From contig JAIORK010000049.1 in assembly GCA_021108215.1 (NCBI GenBank), forward strand, positions 206,489-270,488: DNA of 64,000 nt, read 5' to 3'. This document shows, piece by piece, positions 35,641 through 44,605 of the stretch. Origin of the DNA: a bacterium. Its GTDB lineage: Bacteria > Oederibacteriota > JAAXVQ01 > JAUVAV01. How positions within the stretch are numbered: the stretch's first letter is position 1; each line of letters begins with the position of its first letter. A program made the position numbers and the translations under genes. The notes below the pieces were generated by a model that saw nothing but the letters and a program-made list of their open reading frames with translations, made no database searches and had not been told where the DNA came from.

Positions 35641-36372
35641 TCATTGCCGCTTCCGGTTGAAACACTCATACAGCGACATTGCCGCCAAGGGGGCGAAAAT
35701 AAAAAAATTCCAATCATCCACAGGAACCCCGGGTGGAAACATCCATCCCAGCGTGGCATGATAGGACCACCATGTTTGAGTAAAAGCAATCCAGTTCCAG
35801 AAAAAACCAATCACTGTCATCACCACAACTGTTAACCATGCTGCTTTTAGAATGACTCGTCTTTTTTGAAAAAACCATATCCCGATACTCAATCCATTGA
35901 ACAATACAAGTTGGCTGATAATATAAAATGGATTTTTTTGAAATTGAACATAACTGATTAAAACCGCAATCATAGCCCCGACAGTTATTCCCGCAATTGA
36001 CAGCAAATATCCTTTTCCAGCTCGCGAAGTGAAGTGGAAATACTGTCCCAGTGCCAAATACACGAGAATGCTTAGTGCTCCGCCTAATGGATAAAATAAA
36101 ATTTCCTCCAGCGGCAAATGCGGCAGCACCTCAAATCCCAACATAGTATCAGGATTAAAAACCCACCAGCCGCTTAAGGTAACCAAAAAACTCCAGGAAT
36201 AGCCAAGAAGCATTACCAGACCCACTGACTTAAAAAAAGCGGCATAGTCTATATTTTTAGTGTATTTAATCAGAAAAATAATCGGAAACACAAAAAACGA
36301 AAGGATTGTCAGAAAATACCATGGTACTTGGCGGGCATTGCTATCAGGACAATTCGGCATACGACCGGTCAT
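35641..36372 (-). CDS. Tandem lycopene-cyclase-domain-like membrane protein (copy 1)
   Basis: 243 residues and about seven helices, apparently two domains. The first has GWWVFNPDTMLGFEVLPHLPLEEILFY (PLEE 87-90). The second has WWSYHATLGWMFPPGVPVDDWNFF (PVDD 217-220), a conservative Asp-for-Glu version of the motif. First of four overlapping genes. A G9 homopolymer lies just upstream of the start. No crtB, crtI or crtE is in the window, so if these act on carotenoids the substrate is made elsewhere. Confidence 0.8.
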   Translation of the reverse strand: MTGRMPNCPDSNARQVPWYFLTILSFFVFPIIFLIKYTKNIDYAAFFKSVGLVMLLGYSWSFLVTLSGWWVFNPDTMLGFEVLPHLPLEEILFYPLGGALSILVYLALGQYFHFTSRAGKGYLLSIAGITVGAMIAVLISYVQFQKNPFYIISQLVLFNGLSIGIWFFQKRRVILKAAWLTVVVMTVIGFFWNWIAFTQTWWSYHATLGWMFPPGVPVDDWNFFIFAPLAAMSLYECFNRKRQ

Positions 36373-36379
36373 TTCCCCA

Positions 36380-36388
36380 CCCCCCCCC
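36380..36388 (-). repeat. G9 homopolymer in the ribosome-binding region of the lycopene-cyclase-like operon
   Basis: Nine C on the plus strand, read as G9 in the mRNA, followed by TGGGGAA and the ATG at 36372. Such a tract can slip in replication and would change the distance between a ribosome-binding sequence or promoter and the start. Variation is not shown by one sequence. Confidence 0.55.
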
Positions 36389-36512
36389 GTTATTACTCTT
36401 ACTTGTCAGATCACCTCTTCATTCCATTAGACGCATAAAAGTCAATTTTTATAATAATATTATACACTATTTTTTTTTATATATTTTTAGCAATTTTTCG
36501 GTAATTTTTTAG

Positions 36513-37853
36513 TTAGGTATCGTTGCTTTTTCTTTTTTCCGCCTTTTTTTTTATTCTTTTCTCAATAATATCTCTAAAGTCCCCCTCCCACCCCAGTTCA
36601 CCAGGCTCAAAAAATCTCATTGTCCTAATTTTATCTGGCAAATAGTCATCCGCAACCCAGTGCCCCTCATAATCATGAGCATATTTATACCCTTTTCCAT
36701 AACCCAGCGTTCGCATTAATTTTGTCGGAGCATTTCGTATGTGCAACGGAACCTCCAGTTCGCCTTCATCTCGAATTGCTTTCTGTACTAAAAAATATCC
36801 TGATTCCAAAGCATTGCTCTTCGGAGCAAGACTTAAATAAACCGCTAGTTCAATCAGAGCCAATTTCCCCTCAGGCAAACCTACAAAATTAAAAGCTTGC
36901 TGGGCACTCACCGCCATCATGAGCGCACGCGGATCAGCCAACCCAACATCTTCACTCGCCATGCGCGTCATGCGCCTCAATAAATATTTAGGATCTTCGC
37001 CGGCTTCCAACATTCTCGCCAGCCAATAAACCGCCGCATCCGGATCCGAACCACGAATACTTTTGTGTAAAGCGGAAATAAGATTATAATGCTCATCACC
37101 TTTTTTATCATAACGCAGTGCTTTACGCTGCATGGCCTCTTCCGCAATTGCCAGCGTAATACAGGTATTCTTTTCCTCCCCGGCCAAAGCAACCGCCTGC
37201 TCAAGCACATTCAATGCAGCTCTTGCATCCCCATGGGATTTTTGCGCAATGTGCTGCAACGCGCTTTCCTCCGCGCTCACGGCCTGCGCCTCCGTGCCCC
37301 GGCCGGCTTCGACCAGACCTTTTTTCAGAATACCGATTAAAGACTCTGCGGAAATAGCATTCAACACATACACTTGGCAGCGGGACAATAATGCAGCATT
37401 CACTTCAAAAGATGGATTTTCCGTCGTGGCACCAACCAAAACAATATCACCTTGTTCGACAAAAGGTAAAAAAGCATCCTGCTGAGCCTTGTTAAAACGG
37501 TGAATCTCATCAACAAATAAAATCGTCTTACGCTGATGATACCGCATCAAATCCTTCGCAACCGCCAAAACTTCCTTCAACTCTTTTATCCCGGAGGTGA
37601 CTGCCGAATAGGACCGAAATTCCGCTTTAGAATATTTCGCAATAATCATGGCCAGAGTTGTTTTCCCGGAACCCGGCGGTCCCCATAAAATCATCGACGG
37701 AATCGTGTCCTTTTCAATTGCTTTTCGCAAGACACGTCCTGATCCCAAAATATGTTCCTGGCCGACAACATCATCAATCACATGCGGACGCATCCGATCC
37801 GCCAAAGGGACCAGCCCCATATTCCGGTTGTGTGCTGTGTCAAAAAGATCCAT
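36513..37853 (-). CDS. rarA: Replication-associated recombination protein A, AAA+ ATPase
   Basis: MgsA/RarA/WRNIP1 family clamp-loader-like ATPase acting at stalled forks. Seen: MDLFD N-terminus, PLADRMRPHVIDDVVGQEHILG, Walker A WGPPGSGKTTLA, Walker B FVDEIHRFNKAQQDAFLP, sensor 1 GATTENPSFEVN, and the C-terminal tetramerisation part (YLARMLEAGEDPKYLLRRM). 446 residues from the ATG at 37853; the open extension to 37937 lacks family similarity. The segment GLVEAGRGTEAQAVSAEESALQHIA is normal for the family. Separate from its neighbours functionally. Confidence 0.95.
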   Translation of the reverse strand: MDLFDTAHNRNMGLVPLADRMRPHVIDDVVGQEHILGSGRVLRKAIEKDTIPSMILWGPPGSGKTTLAMIIAKYSKAEFRSYSAVTSGIKELKEVLAVAKDLMRYHQRKTILFVDEIHRFNKAQQDAFLPFVEQGDIVLVGATTENPSFEVNAALLSRCQVYVLNAISAESLIGILKKGLVEAGRGTEAQAVSAEESALQHIAQKSHGDARAALNVLEQAVALAGEEKNTCITLAIAEEAMQRKALRYDKKGDEHYNLISALHKSIRGSDPDAAVYWLARMLEAGEDPKYLLRRMTRMASEDVGLADPRALMMAVSAQQAFNFVGLPEGKLALIELAVYLSLAPKSNALESGYFLVQKAIRDEGELEVPLHIRNAPTKLMRTLGYGKGYKYAHDYEGHWVADDYLPDKIRTMRFFEPGELGWEGDFRDIIEKRIKKKAEKRKSNDT

Positions 37854-37969
37854 TTTCCCAACCTCGAAAATTAATTTATTTTCACTGTAGGATACCATGG
37901 TAAGCGGGAAATGCCATAGACGGAATTTTTTACTCAAACTGATTTGGCAAACTGGTATTTTGTCTATGT

Positions 37970-38893
37970 TTACTGGATATAGACAACCCCGAGTACTTCT
38001 CGCATATCGTCAATGCCCATTTCTTTTTTCAATACTTCATTAACCAGGATATCTATTTTTCTTGGCGGAATAATCCGGCTCTCAGACGCGGTCACATTGC
38101 CTGATTGAATTATTTCGATAACTTGCCTGCCAACATCACCAAAGTCAACTGTAAAAGCCAACATAGCACCACTCTTCACATGAAACCGGGATAGCCCCAC
38201 AAGCGGAATTTTATTCTTTCTTGTGTAGTCGGCAATAATTTTTAACGATGCAGGATGAATAACGGTTGGATCGGCAACCAATAAAAGCAAGTCAACCGCA
38301 TTGCTGGTAAAACGCCGGCAAGCTGTCTGGATTTCATCACGCGAGCCGACCGGTACCGCCATAAGCTGAAACTGATGGCTGCCGCCTATTTTCCTGACAT
38401 GATTCACCAGGGATCCTGTCAATCCGGGATTAAAAATAACTCCAATACGGTTCCGCTCCGGAAACAACTCACGCAACAGCTTAATTTGTTGCTCGATTTT
38501 TATTCCCACAAGAATCCCGGAAGCGCCGCGCTTTTTAAAATGAACCTGATCATAAACCAAAGAATAATATACCGGAATATCCAAATGTATGTTTTTTGCT
38601 AATCCAACAGCTTTTTTTCCCATGGCAATCACCAAATCCGTCTTCTCCGGTATAAGACCCAATACTTTCGAGGACGCGATGTTGTGATTTTTAGATAAAA
38701 TTATTTCTTCCAGATCTTCTCCCAGTACTTTTACAATCGGGGCTCGAACTTCCTGGTACGGCCCTTTATCATGGCTGAGCACCATGACAACCTTCCCGGC
38801 TTCCACCGGGCCTCCCAAAAAAACGATTTGACCCATCATCATCGTGACAGTGAAACCCATCCAAAGCGCTTTATGCAATTGCTTCCCCAGCAT
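37970..38893 (-). CDS. ABC transporter substrate-binding protein, ABC_sub_bind type
   Basis: 307 residues with a signal peptide (FTVTMMMGQIVFLGGPVEA) and the two-lobed periplasmic-binding fold of the family: VLSHDKGPYQEV, DLVIAMGKKAV, PVYYSLVYDQV, RIGVIFNPGLTGSLV, DLLLLVADPTVIH, IPLVGLSRFHVKSGAMLAFTVDF. No permease or ATPase is adjacent. It is 30 nt downstream of a TonB-dependent receptor, so it may bind whatever the receptor brings in or act as a sensor. ATG with GAGGTG. Ligand unknown; families of this type have been linked to amino acids or other small molecules. Confidence 0.83.
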   Translation of the reverse strand: MLGKQLHKALWMGFTVTMMMGQIVFLGGPVEAGKVVMVLSHDKGPYQEVRAPIVKVLGEDLEEIILSKNHNIASSKVLGLIPEKTDLVIAMGKKAVGLAKNIHLDIPVYYSLVYDQVHFKKRGASGILVGIKIEQQIKLLRELFPERNRIGVIFNPGLTGSLVNHVRKIGGSHQFQLMAVPVGSRDEIQTACRRFTSNAVDLLLLVADPTVIHPASLKIIADYTRKNKIPLVGLSRFHVKSGAMLAFTVDFGDVGRQVIEIIQSGNVTASESRIIPPRKIDILVNEVLKKEMGIDDMREVLGVVYIQ

Positions 38894-38923
38894 TCGTCAC
38901 CTCATGGCAGACTAAATTTTCTT

Positions 38924-40975
38924 TTAAAAACGATATTTAATTTGTCCAAAGAAATTTGTCCCGCCGTCCCCGGGGACCACATCGATATTTCTCCGTACAT
39001 GTTCCGGATACAATACTTCCTGTCCAAGAATATTTGTAATTACAAGACTAATCTCAAGGTTTTGAAATATCTGATATGTGGTTTTCCAATTGAGCAACAC
39101 ATGTGCGGGAACGACCACTTCCTGACCGGGTGTGAAATCCGGCGATAAGCTGCCGTCAGAAATCGTCCCCTTGCGTTCCCCAATATAGTTTATAGTGAGT
39201 ACATTGGTGAATCCGCTGATCCGATTTTCCAGGGAAGCATTAACAACGACCTGATCAAGATACTGGATGGGACTCCAATCTGATTTTTCCTTTCCTTCTT
39301 TATATGAACAATTCATTATGTATCCGAGCAGTTTTTCACCTAAAATTTCTCCCCGAATATCAAATTCCACACCATAAATTCTTTGGCCCTCCGCATTTCC
39401 ATAACCCGGCGTAGCCCGCGATGGTGTGGTATCGCTTTCCCGATCTTCTAATTCTGTAATTGCCGGAATATCGCCTGATTGATAGGTTACAATACGTCCG
39501 ATCATATCGTCGGTTTTCAAACCAAAAAGCGTCAACCTCAGTCCCTGCTTGGCAACACTCCAATCCGCACTCAACTCCAGGGTAGCGATCCTTTCAGGGT
39601 TCAAATCAGGATCACCATATAAAACGTTACGCGTATTCACATACTTTTCAAAAAATGTCGGATTACGAAAAGCCGATCCGTAAAGTAATTTAACAAACAA
39701 TTTTTCTGTGGCTGAATACACCATACTCACGCGCGGCACATAAGTCCCGCCATATTCACTGTTATTGTTATAACGAACGCCGCCCACTACTTTAAGCTTT
39801 TCCAGCATGCCAAACTCCACCTGTGAATAAACAGAAATATCATCCGCAGTATAATCACTTAAAAATGCTGATGCCCAGTGGGATTCATTTAACGCCAGAT
39901 CATAAAATTCATACGGATCGGTTGCTTGTCTTTCATAGGAAATTCCCGCGCTTACAAATGCCGCCGACCAGATCTCATAGATACCATCAACATCCATCCC
40001 GTATTTGGCCCCGGAATATTTCATATCAATTTCCGTTCCTGCAAATGAATCCATATAACCATCATAAGACGAAATAGCATAATGTACCCGCGCGTTGAGT
40101 TGTACTTCCTCCAGTTTTTTTTCATAATGCAATGTTGAACCACTGGCTGACGTTTCCACCTCACCGGTCATGGCATGTACCGGAACGATCCCGAATTTAT
40201 CTTTCTCCTGCTTAAAATGATAGATATCCAACCGGAAATCACCGGCGGAAATATTCCCAAACAGGTTATAAAAATCATTTTCATAGGCATCCTGGTCCAG
40301 ATCATAATAACCCAGCTGCGCTGTGATTCCTGTTTCATCAACCGCATCGACCTTGTAGCCCTGGTGCTGATTGTACGAACCTCCGACTAAAAAATCAACC
40401 ATCTCAAATTTCATCCCCAAAGTCAGCTCACCATTGGTCGTTGTCTTACTCCCGGCAGTAACACCAACCTCCATGATGTCTGTGGCTGATTTTGTAATAA
40501 CACTGATCACCCCGGCAAATGCACCGGTCCCGTATAAAACCGAACCGGGACCGCGAATAATCTCGATTTTTTTAATAATATTAACCGGGATGGCTTCCAA
40601 CCAGTGAGTGCCGACAGTCGCATCGCGAATCGGCGTTCCGTTGAGTAACAATAGCGTCCGGTTGTTATAGTGACTTTCTTTAACACCTCGAAACGCGAGC
40701 GACGTATATCCAAAAAAAGATTCGGAGACAGTGACACCGGGAATACTTTTAATAACATCATATAGGGTTTCGGACGGTGTGCGCGCAATATCTTCAGCAG
40801 TAATAACCGAAATAACGCCGGGTGCCTGATGAATACTTTCCACTTTTTTAGTGGCAACTGAAACACCCAGGTAAATGAGGTCCTCAAGATCTACATTCGT
40901 CTCCTGCGCGCCGGCATTCCCAACCAAAACAGCGCCAACAAGCACCGCATAAAATATCAACCAACTTTTTTTCAT
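38924..40975 (-). CDS. TonB-dependent outer-membrane receptor
   Basis: 683 residues. Signal peptide (MKKSWLIFYAVLVGAVLVGNAGA), a TonB-box-like ETNVDLEDL, plug domain (VISVITAEDIARTPSETLYDVIKSIPGVTV, RTLLLLNGTPIRD, IEIIRGPGSVLYGTGAFAGVISVIT), then a 22-strand-type barrel ending in NFFGQIKYRF with terminal Phe. Family members import siderophores, cobalamin, sugars or metals. The ligand cannot be read from the sequence, and no cobalamin riboswitch or Fur-box match was seen upstream. AAGGAG precedes the ATG. Likely co-transcribed with the binding protein downstream. Confidence 0.93.
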   Translation of the reverse strand: MKKSWLIFYAVLVGAVLVGNAGAQETNVDLEDLIYLGVSVATKKVESIHQAPGVISVITAEDIARTPSETLYDVIKSIPGVTVSESFFGYTSLAFRGVKESHYNNRTLLLLNGTPIRDATVGTHWLEAIPVNIIKKIEIIRGPGSVLYGTGAFAGVISVITKSATDIMEVGVTAGSKTTTNGELTLGMKFEMVDFLVGGSYNQHQGYKVDAVDETGITAQLGYYDLDQDAYENDFYNLFGNISAGDFRLDIYHFKQEKDKFGIVPVHAMTGEVETSASGSTLHYEKKLEEVQLNARVHYAISSYDGYMDSFAGTEIDMKYSGAKYGMDVDGIYEIWSAAFVSAGISYERQATDPYEFYDLALNESHWASAFLSDYTADDISVYSQVEFGMLEKLKVVGGVRYNNNSEYGGTYVPRVSMVYSATEKLFVKLLYGSAFRNPTFFEKYVNTRNVLYGDPDLNPERIATLELSADWSVAKQGLRLTLFGLKTDDMIGRIVTYQSGDIPAITELEDRESDTTPSRATPGYGNAEGQRIYGVEFDIRGEILGEKLLGYIMNCSYKEGKEKSDWSPIQYLDQVVVNASLENRISGFTNVLTINYIGERKGTISDGSLSPDFTPGQEVVVPAHVLLNWKTTYQIFQNLEISLVITNILGQEVLYPEHVRRNIDVVPGDGGTNFFGQIKYRF

Positions 40976-41082
40976 ATCCGTCTCCTTTTTTATTGGAATC
41001 TTTAAAAGTCAGTTTTCAGTTGTATGTATCTTCGGCATTCATTATAAAAAGTGAACCAGGTTTAATTATGTTAGTCGTTTCA

Positions 41083-41104
41083 TCCCCGGCTTTTAAGCCG
41101 GGGA
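41083..41104. repeat. GC hairpin 1 upstream of the TonB receptor
   Basis: Perfect arms TCCCCGGCTT/AAGCCGGGGA with a two-base loop. It directly abuts the next hairpin (shares base 41104). Confidence 0.7.
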
Positions 41105-41128
41105 CAGTTTGTTTGAAAAACAAACTGT
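41104..41128. repeat. Hairpin 2 upstream of the TonB receptor
   Basis: Arms ACAGTTTGTTT/AAACAAACTGT, 11 bp perfect, three-base loop. Sits back to back with hairpin 1, giving tandem stems in the gap between DUF1015 and the receptor. Confidence 0.7.
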
Positions 41129-41156
41129 GGAATAGTCATAATGGTATTTTACAACT

Positions 41157-41198
41157 CAATTTCATTTCCCCGATCTTCAGAGCGGGGAAATGAAATTG
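41157..41198. terminator. 16-bp perfect inverted repeat after the DUF1015 gene
   Basis: Arms CAATTTCATTTCCCCG and its exact complement around a 10-base loop, starting 35 nt past the DUF1015 stop. The stem is stable enough to terminate or protect the transcript, but no clean T-run follows, so a processing or repeat role is equally possible. Confidence 0.5.
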
Positions 41199-41232
41199 AA
41201 CTTGACAGGTTGAAGAAAACCACCCACAAAAA

Positions 41233-42540
41233 TCAATCTAAACGTACCGGGTTCATCACCATTCCGGTAATCAATTTTGGCAGGAAGTATGTTGTTTTCT
41301 GCGGCAGGGTCTCACCCTGTTTGGCCAGGTCCCAAATTGCATCAATGTTCGGTAACCCGGGTAAAAAAGCAGCCTGGGCATTGCCGCGACTTACACTCCG
41401 GCGTGCTTCATCGAGATTTTTTGTATATTGAACACGCCCTTTTTCTTCTCCCGGTTGAATGTTCAACAGATGTCCCAAGATCATTTGATTGAGGATAACA
41501 ATATCCAAACGATGGTAGATGCGGGAATGCCTAGTATCTTGCGATTGAAAAAACTCATCCATAAAACTTTGACGGATTTTCAACAACATTGCCTGTTTCC
41601 CGCCTTTTTCCAAATAGCCGATCACTGCGCTGCGGGTCTTCTTCGCCAAATCTGCCTGGGCGGCTTGCAGCTTGGAAACCGCCCCGACTTTTTCCACTTC
41701 AAAATAATCACCCATTTTTTTCTCAAATGTTTTCCATCTGGCCGCCGGAACATCACTCACCAAACGAAAAACCGGAAGAACGCAAAGACCGGGATCATGG
41801 ATTTCAGAAAGACACATCATAATGTACTCCGCATTGGGAGCCGCCTGAGATCCCATTTCCTTCTGGTAACGGATCGCGGTTAAATAACGATGGTGTCCAT
41901 CTGCAATCAAAAGTTTTTTTCCTTGAAAAGCATTTTGAATCAATTGAATTTGCGAAGATTGTGTGACCGTCCAAAGTTTTTGCCCATCACCTGCCCAATC
42001 TTTGAAATCCAATGCCGCTTTCTTTTGGGTTACTTTCTTTAAAATACCGCTAATTCGTTTGGACGGATCGCGATAGAGAGAAAAAACCGGAGAAAAACTG
42101 ACCCCGGTTTCTTTCAGAAGATTAAACCTATCTTCTTTGGGTCCGGCATACGTTTTTTCATGCGGCAGAATTTTACCCTCACCAAATTTCTCCAATTTGA
42201 TATAGCCGATTAAACCGGTAAATTTTTTTAAGTTTCCGTCAGGATCAATGTAATCATTTTGAATGATATAAAAAGCGGGTTTGGCTTCCTTTTCCAAAAC
42301 ACCCCGGTCAATCCAGTCTCGCAATGTGGCATGTGCCCGGGTATACCGGTTATTATTGTCAGAATCCGTTTGCTTGGTCTTACCATATTCCAGACGAATA
42401 ATATTATACGCGTGTGCACGGTAAAAACGATTTTGGTCATGCGGAGAAATAATATCATAGGGTGGTGTTACCAACCGCTGAATTTCCGAAACATGTTTTT
42501 TTTCATATCTCAAGCCACAAAAAGGAATGATTTTTGCCAT
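41233..42540 (-). CDS. DUF1015-family protein
   Basis: 435 residues with the family hallmark at the N-terminus (FCGLRYEKKHVSEIQRLVTPPYDIISP, YNIIRLEYGK), then KFTGLIGYIKLEKFGEGKILPHEKTYAGPKEDRFNLLK and a central LIADGHHRYLTAIRYQ segment, all typical of DUF1015. The biochemical function is not established. Cytoplasmic, no signal. Its ATG overlaps the TGA of the cNMP-fold gene upstream (TGATG), so the two are translationally coupled. Confidence 0.9.
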   Translation of the reverse strand: MAKIIPFCGLRYEKKHVSEIQRLVTPPYDIISPHDQNRFYRAHAYNIIRLEYGKTKQTDSDNNNRYTRAHATLRDWIDRGVLEKEAKPAFYIIQNDYIDPDGNLKKFTGLIGYIKLEKFGEGKILPHEKTYAGPKEDRFNLLKETGVSFSPVFSLYRDPSKRISGILKKVTQKKAALDFKDWAGDGQKLWTVTQSSQIQLIQNAFQGKKLLIADGHHRYLTAIRYQKEMGSQAAPNAEYIMMCLSEIHDPGLCVLPVFRLVSDVPAARWKTFEKKMGDYFEVEKVGAVSKLQAAQADLAKKTRSAVIGYLEKGGKQAMLLKIRQSFMDEFFQSQDTRHSRIYHRLDIVILNQMILGHLLNIQPGEEKGRVQYTKNLDEARRSVSRGNAQAAFLPGLPNIDAIWDLAKQGETLPQKTTYFLPKLITGMVMNPVRLD

Positions 42541-43025
42541 CAGCTATTCGAATCTTGTTTCTTTTTAATTCGGTCTTTCCAACTCGTAATCGCCACCAAT
42601 TCTTCATTGGTGTTCCGAAGCCGCTGCGAAAGAATTGTAATAATCTGGGTTAATATTTTATAAGCCAATTCAAGGTCCTGCTTAAGCATTTTATCAAATG
42701 ATTCTTTCTGAATAACCATACAGCGGGTTTCTTCCATCGCTATAATATTGGCGGAATAAGGCAGATTGTCAAACAATGACATCTCGCCAAAAATTGCTTG
42801 CGGACCAAATGTCGTGATAAGTTTGTCTTTTTTTCCTTCCATACGTTTGGTAACCTTCACCTTACCCTTAATAATCACATGCAGCGCGCCGCCCAAGCGG
42901 CCCTCTTCCAGAATCATTGCGCCTGTTTGATAAAGCTTAATCCTGGCCAGCTTGAAAATTTTTTCCAGTTCGCTGTCATCCAGCCCTTCAAAAATATTGA
43001 TTGTCCTAAGTAAACTGACTTCCAT
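42540..43025 (-). CDS. Stand-alone cyclic-nucleotide-binding-fold protein
   Basis: 161 residues: a Crp-type sensor domain (IFEGLDDSELEKIFKLARIKLYQTGAMILEEGRLGGALHVIIKGKVKV, FGEMSLFDNLPYSANIIAMEET) followed by a helical tail and no helix-turn-helix. In the phosphate-binding cassette the usual Arg-Ser-Ala is Tyr-Ser-Ala, so binding of cAMP/cGMP is doubtful. It probably acts through protein contact. ATG with GGAGG. Coupled to DUF1015. Confidence 0.85.
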   Translation of the reverse strand: MEVSLLRTINIFEGLDDSELEKIFKLARIKLYQTGAMILEEGRLGGALHVIIKGKVKVTKRMEGKKDKLITTFGPQAIFGEMSLFDNLPYSANIIAMEETRCMVIQKESFDKMLKQDLELAYKILTQIITILSQRLRNTNEELVAITSWKDRIKKKQDSNS

Positions 43026-43078
43026 GGAATGCCTCCAGCGGTTCGTTCATTGACCGGGGTTTCCGATCCACAACATAT

Positions 43079-43603
43079 TCAATAACGAATTCTCACCACT
43101 TCAAGTTTACCGAGCGCATGAGATTTTTTTTCCTCCGTCCCCATCAAATCCGGAAGTATTTCCTGCGTCCGGTGGATTGATTGGTCCGGGACTCGGTTCA
43201 CACTCCCCAGCGCAACGGCCAAGGAACTCCCTATTGCAAAACCCACTATCATCCATATATCTGCTTGATAAAAATCGGGGGTGAATTTCCCCTGCACCAT
43301 CGCATCAACCGACATCACAGACACATAACTAAAAAATGCTGTAAACGGCAATGAAATGAAAAAATGCACTTCAAAATCCTGCAACCAATTATTGTCTGTA
43401 TAGACAGTTCCCGCCTCTTCTTCCGGCACGGCAAGTATTGCAGTTGTACTGTCTCCTGCCGGCTCAACCTCACCGCCGGTATCGGATACGTAGTCGCTCA
43501 ATTCCGACATATCTGAAAATCCGGAAGCGGCAAAACTGTTCTGCGAACAAACAAAAACAACCACCGGCAAGAACAGGAACAACAAAACAGGTCGGCGCTT
43601 CAC
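43079..43603 (-). CDS. Hypothetical membrane protein with signal peptide
   Basis: 174 residues: signal segment (RRPVLLFLFLPVVVFVCSQNSFA), an acidic Ser/Asp-rich stretch, then two hydrophobic segments (VHFFISLPFTAFFSYVSVMSV and IWMIVGFAIGSSLAVALGSV) and a polar tail. Start is a GTG three bases after the hisG stop without a clear Shine-Dalgarno, so it is probably read by coupling to hisG. Family not recognised and no link to histidine synthesis is visible. Confidence 0.6.
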   Translation of the reverse strand: MKRRPVLLFLFLPVVVFVCSQNSFAASGFSDMSELSDYVSDTGGEVEPAGDSTTAILAVPEEEAGTVYTDNNWLQDFEVHFFISLPFTAFFSYVSVMSVDAMVQGKFTPDFYQADIWMIVGFAIGSSLAVALGSVNRVPDQSIHRTQEILPDLMGTEEKKSHALGKLEVVRIRY

Positions 43604-43606
43604 TTT

Positions 43607-44482
43607 TTATAGCACAACTTTGTTCAAAGGATATTCAATAATCCCCTGAGCACCGGCTGCTTTTAATTTAGGAATAATGTCCCGCACAACTTTTTCATCA
43701 ATAATCGTTTCTACGTCCAGCCATTTTTGATCGGTTAGCGCCGAAACGGTGGGTTGCTTTAAGGCCGGCAACAATGCCAATATTTTTTTTAGATCTTTTT
43801 GCAAAACATTCATCTTCACGCCGACTTTCACTTCAGCAATCAAGGCCCCTTGCAGAAGCATATTTAGCGTCTCAATTTTTTTTCGCTTTGCCTGATTTTT
43901 CCAGGAGGTTTTATTGGCAATCAAAACCGTAGTCGAGGATAAAACGGTCTCAATAATCTTTAGTTTATTGGCACGCAACGAACTTCCCGTCTCGGTCAAT
44001 TCTACAATCGCATCCGCCAATTTGGGCGGCTTAGCTTCAGTGGCACCCCAGGAAAATTCAACATTAGCTTTTACTTTTTTCTTTTTCAAGTAATCCTTAA
44101 CAACATTCACCAATTCCGTTGCCACCCGTTTTCCTTTCAAATCCCGCACGGAACGAATTTTGGAATTTTCGGGCACTGCCAAAACCCAGCGCACCGGACG
44201 CAACCCCTGTTTGGCATAAATAAGCTCAGCGACATATTCCACTTTGGCGCGATTTTCCCGGGTCCAGTCGGCACCGGTTAATCCGGCATCCAAGGCGCCG
44301 GATTCAACATAACGCGGTATTTCCTGGGCACGCACCAACATCAATTCAATTTCCGGATCATCAATCGTCGGATAATAAGAGCGGGATGTCCCGCTAATCA
44401 CAAATCCGGCTTTTTTCATAAGTGCAAACGTTGATTCTTTCAAACTGCCTGCAGGTAAGGCCAATTTAATCGTCACCTTCAA
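43607..44482 (-). CDS. hisG: ATP phosphoribosyltransferase, long form
   Basis: First enzyme of histidine biosynthesis, joining ATP and PRPP. 291 residues with catalytic domains ([65 protein letters not shown]) and the C-terminal regulatory HisG_C domain from about residue 215, so this is the hexameric, histidine-inhibited long form that does not need HisZ. The start is a TTG with AGGAG at 5 nt. No other his gene is near. Downstream is only a small membrane protein. Confidence 0.95.
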   Translation of the reverse strand: MKVTIKLALPAGSLKESTFALMKKAGFVISGTSRSYYPTIDDPEIELMLVRAQEIPRYVESGALDAGLTGADWTRENRAKVEYVAELIYAKQGLRPVRWVLAVPENSKIRSVRDLKGKRVATELVNVVKDYLKKKKVKANVEFSWGATEAKPPKLADAIVELTETGSSLRANKLKIIETVLSSTTVLIANKTSWKNQAKRKKIETLNMLLQGALIAEVKVGVKMNVLQKDLKKILALLPALKQPTVSALTDQKWLDVETIIDEKVVRDIIPKLKAAGAQGIIEYPLNKVVL

Positions 44483-44515
44483 TAATCTCCTGTTCTCTAT
44501 ATTTCTGAAGTATAC

Positions 44516-44544
44516 TATATATCATCCTCAAACCCGTTTCGCAA
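44516..44544 (-). promoter_or_regulatory. Probable sigma-70-type promoter of hisG
   Basis: Minus strand TTGCGA, 17-nt spacer, TATATA, about 34 nt before the TTG start. Box match is moderate. No T-box or his leader peptide is visible. Confidence 0.45.
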
Positions 44545-44553
44545 GAATTTTAT

Positions 44554-44581
44554 TTGACTTTTAGATATCAACCGTTATACT
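44554..44581 (+). promoter_or_regulatory. Sigma-70-type promoter of rlmN-PASTA-rpe
   Basis: TTGACT, 16-nt spacer, TATACT. Predicted start near 44588, leaving a leader of about 105 nt that includes the palindrome at 44606-44643. Back to back with the hisG promoter. Confidence 0.7.
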
Positions 44582-44605
44582 TTTCAAATTGTTTTATCGT
44601 ACCAT

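Noticed and set aside
40976..41232. Cobalamin riboswitch or Fur box upstream of the TonB-dependent receptor
   Set aside because: No B12-box-like sequence and no convincing Fur palindrome; the region is three simple hairpins.
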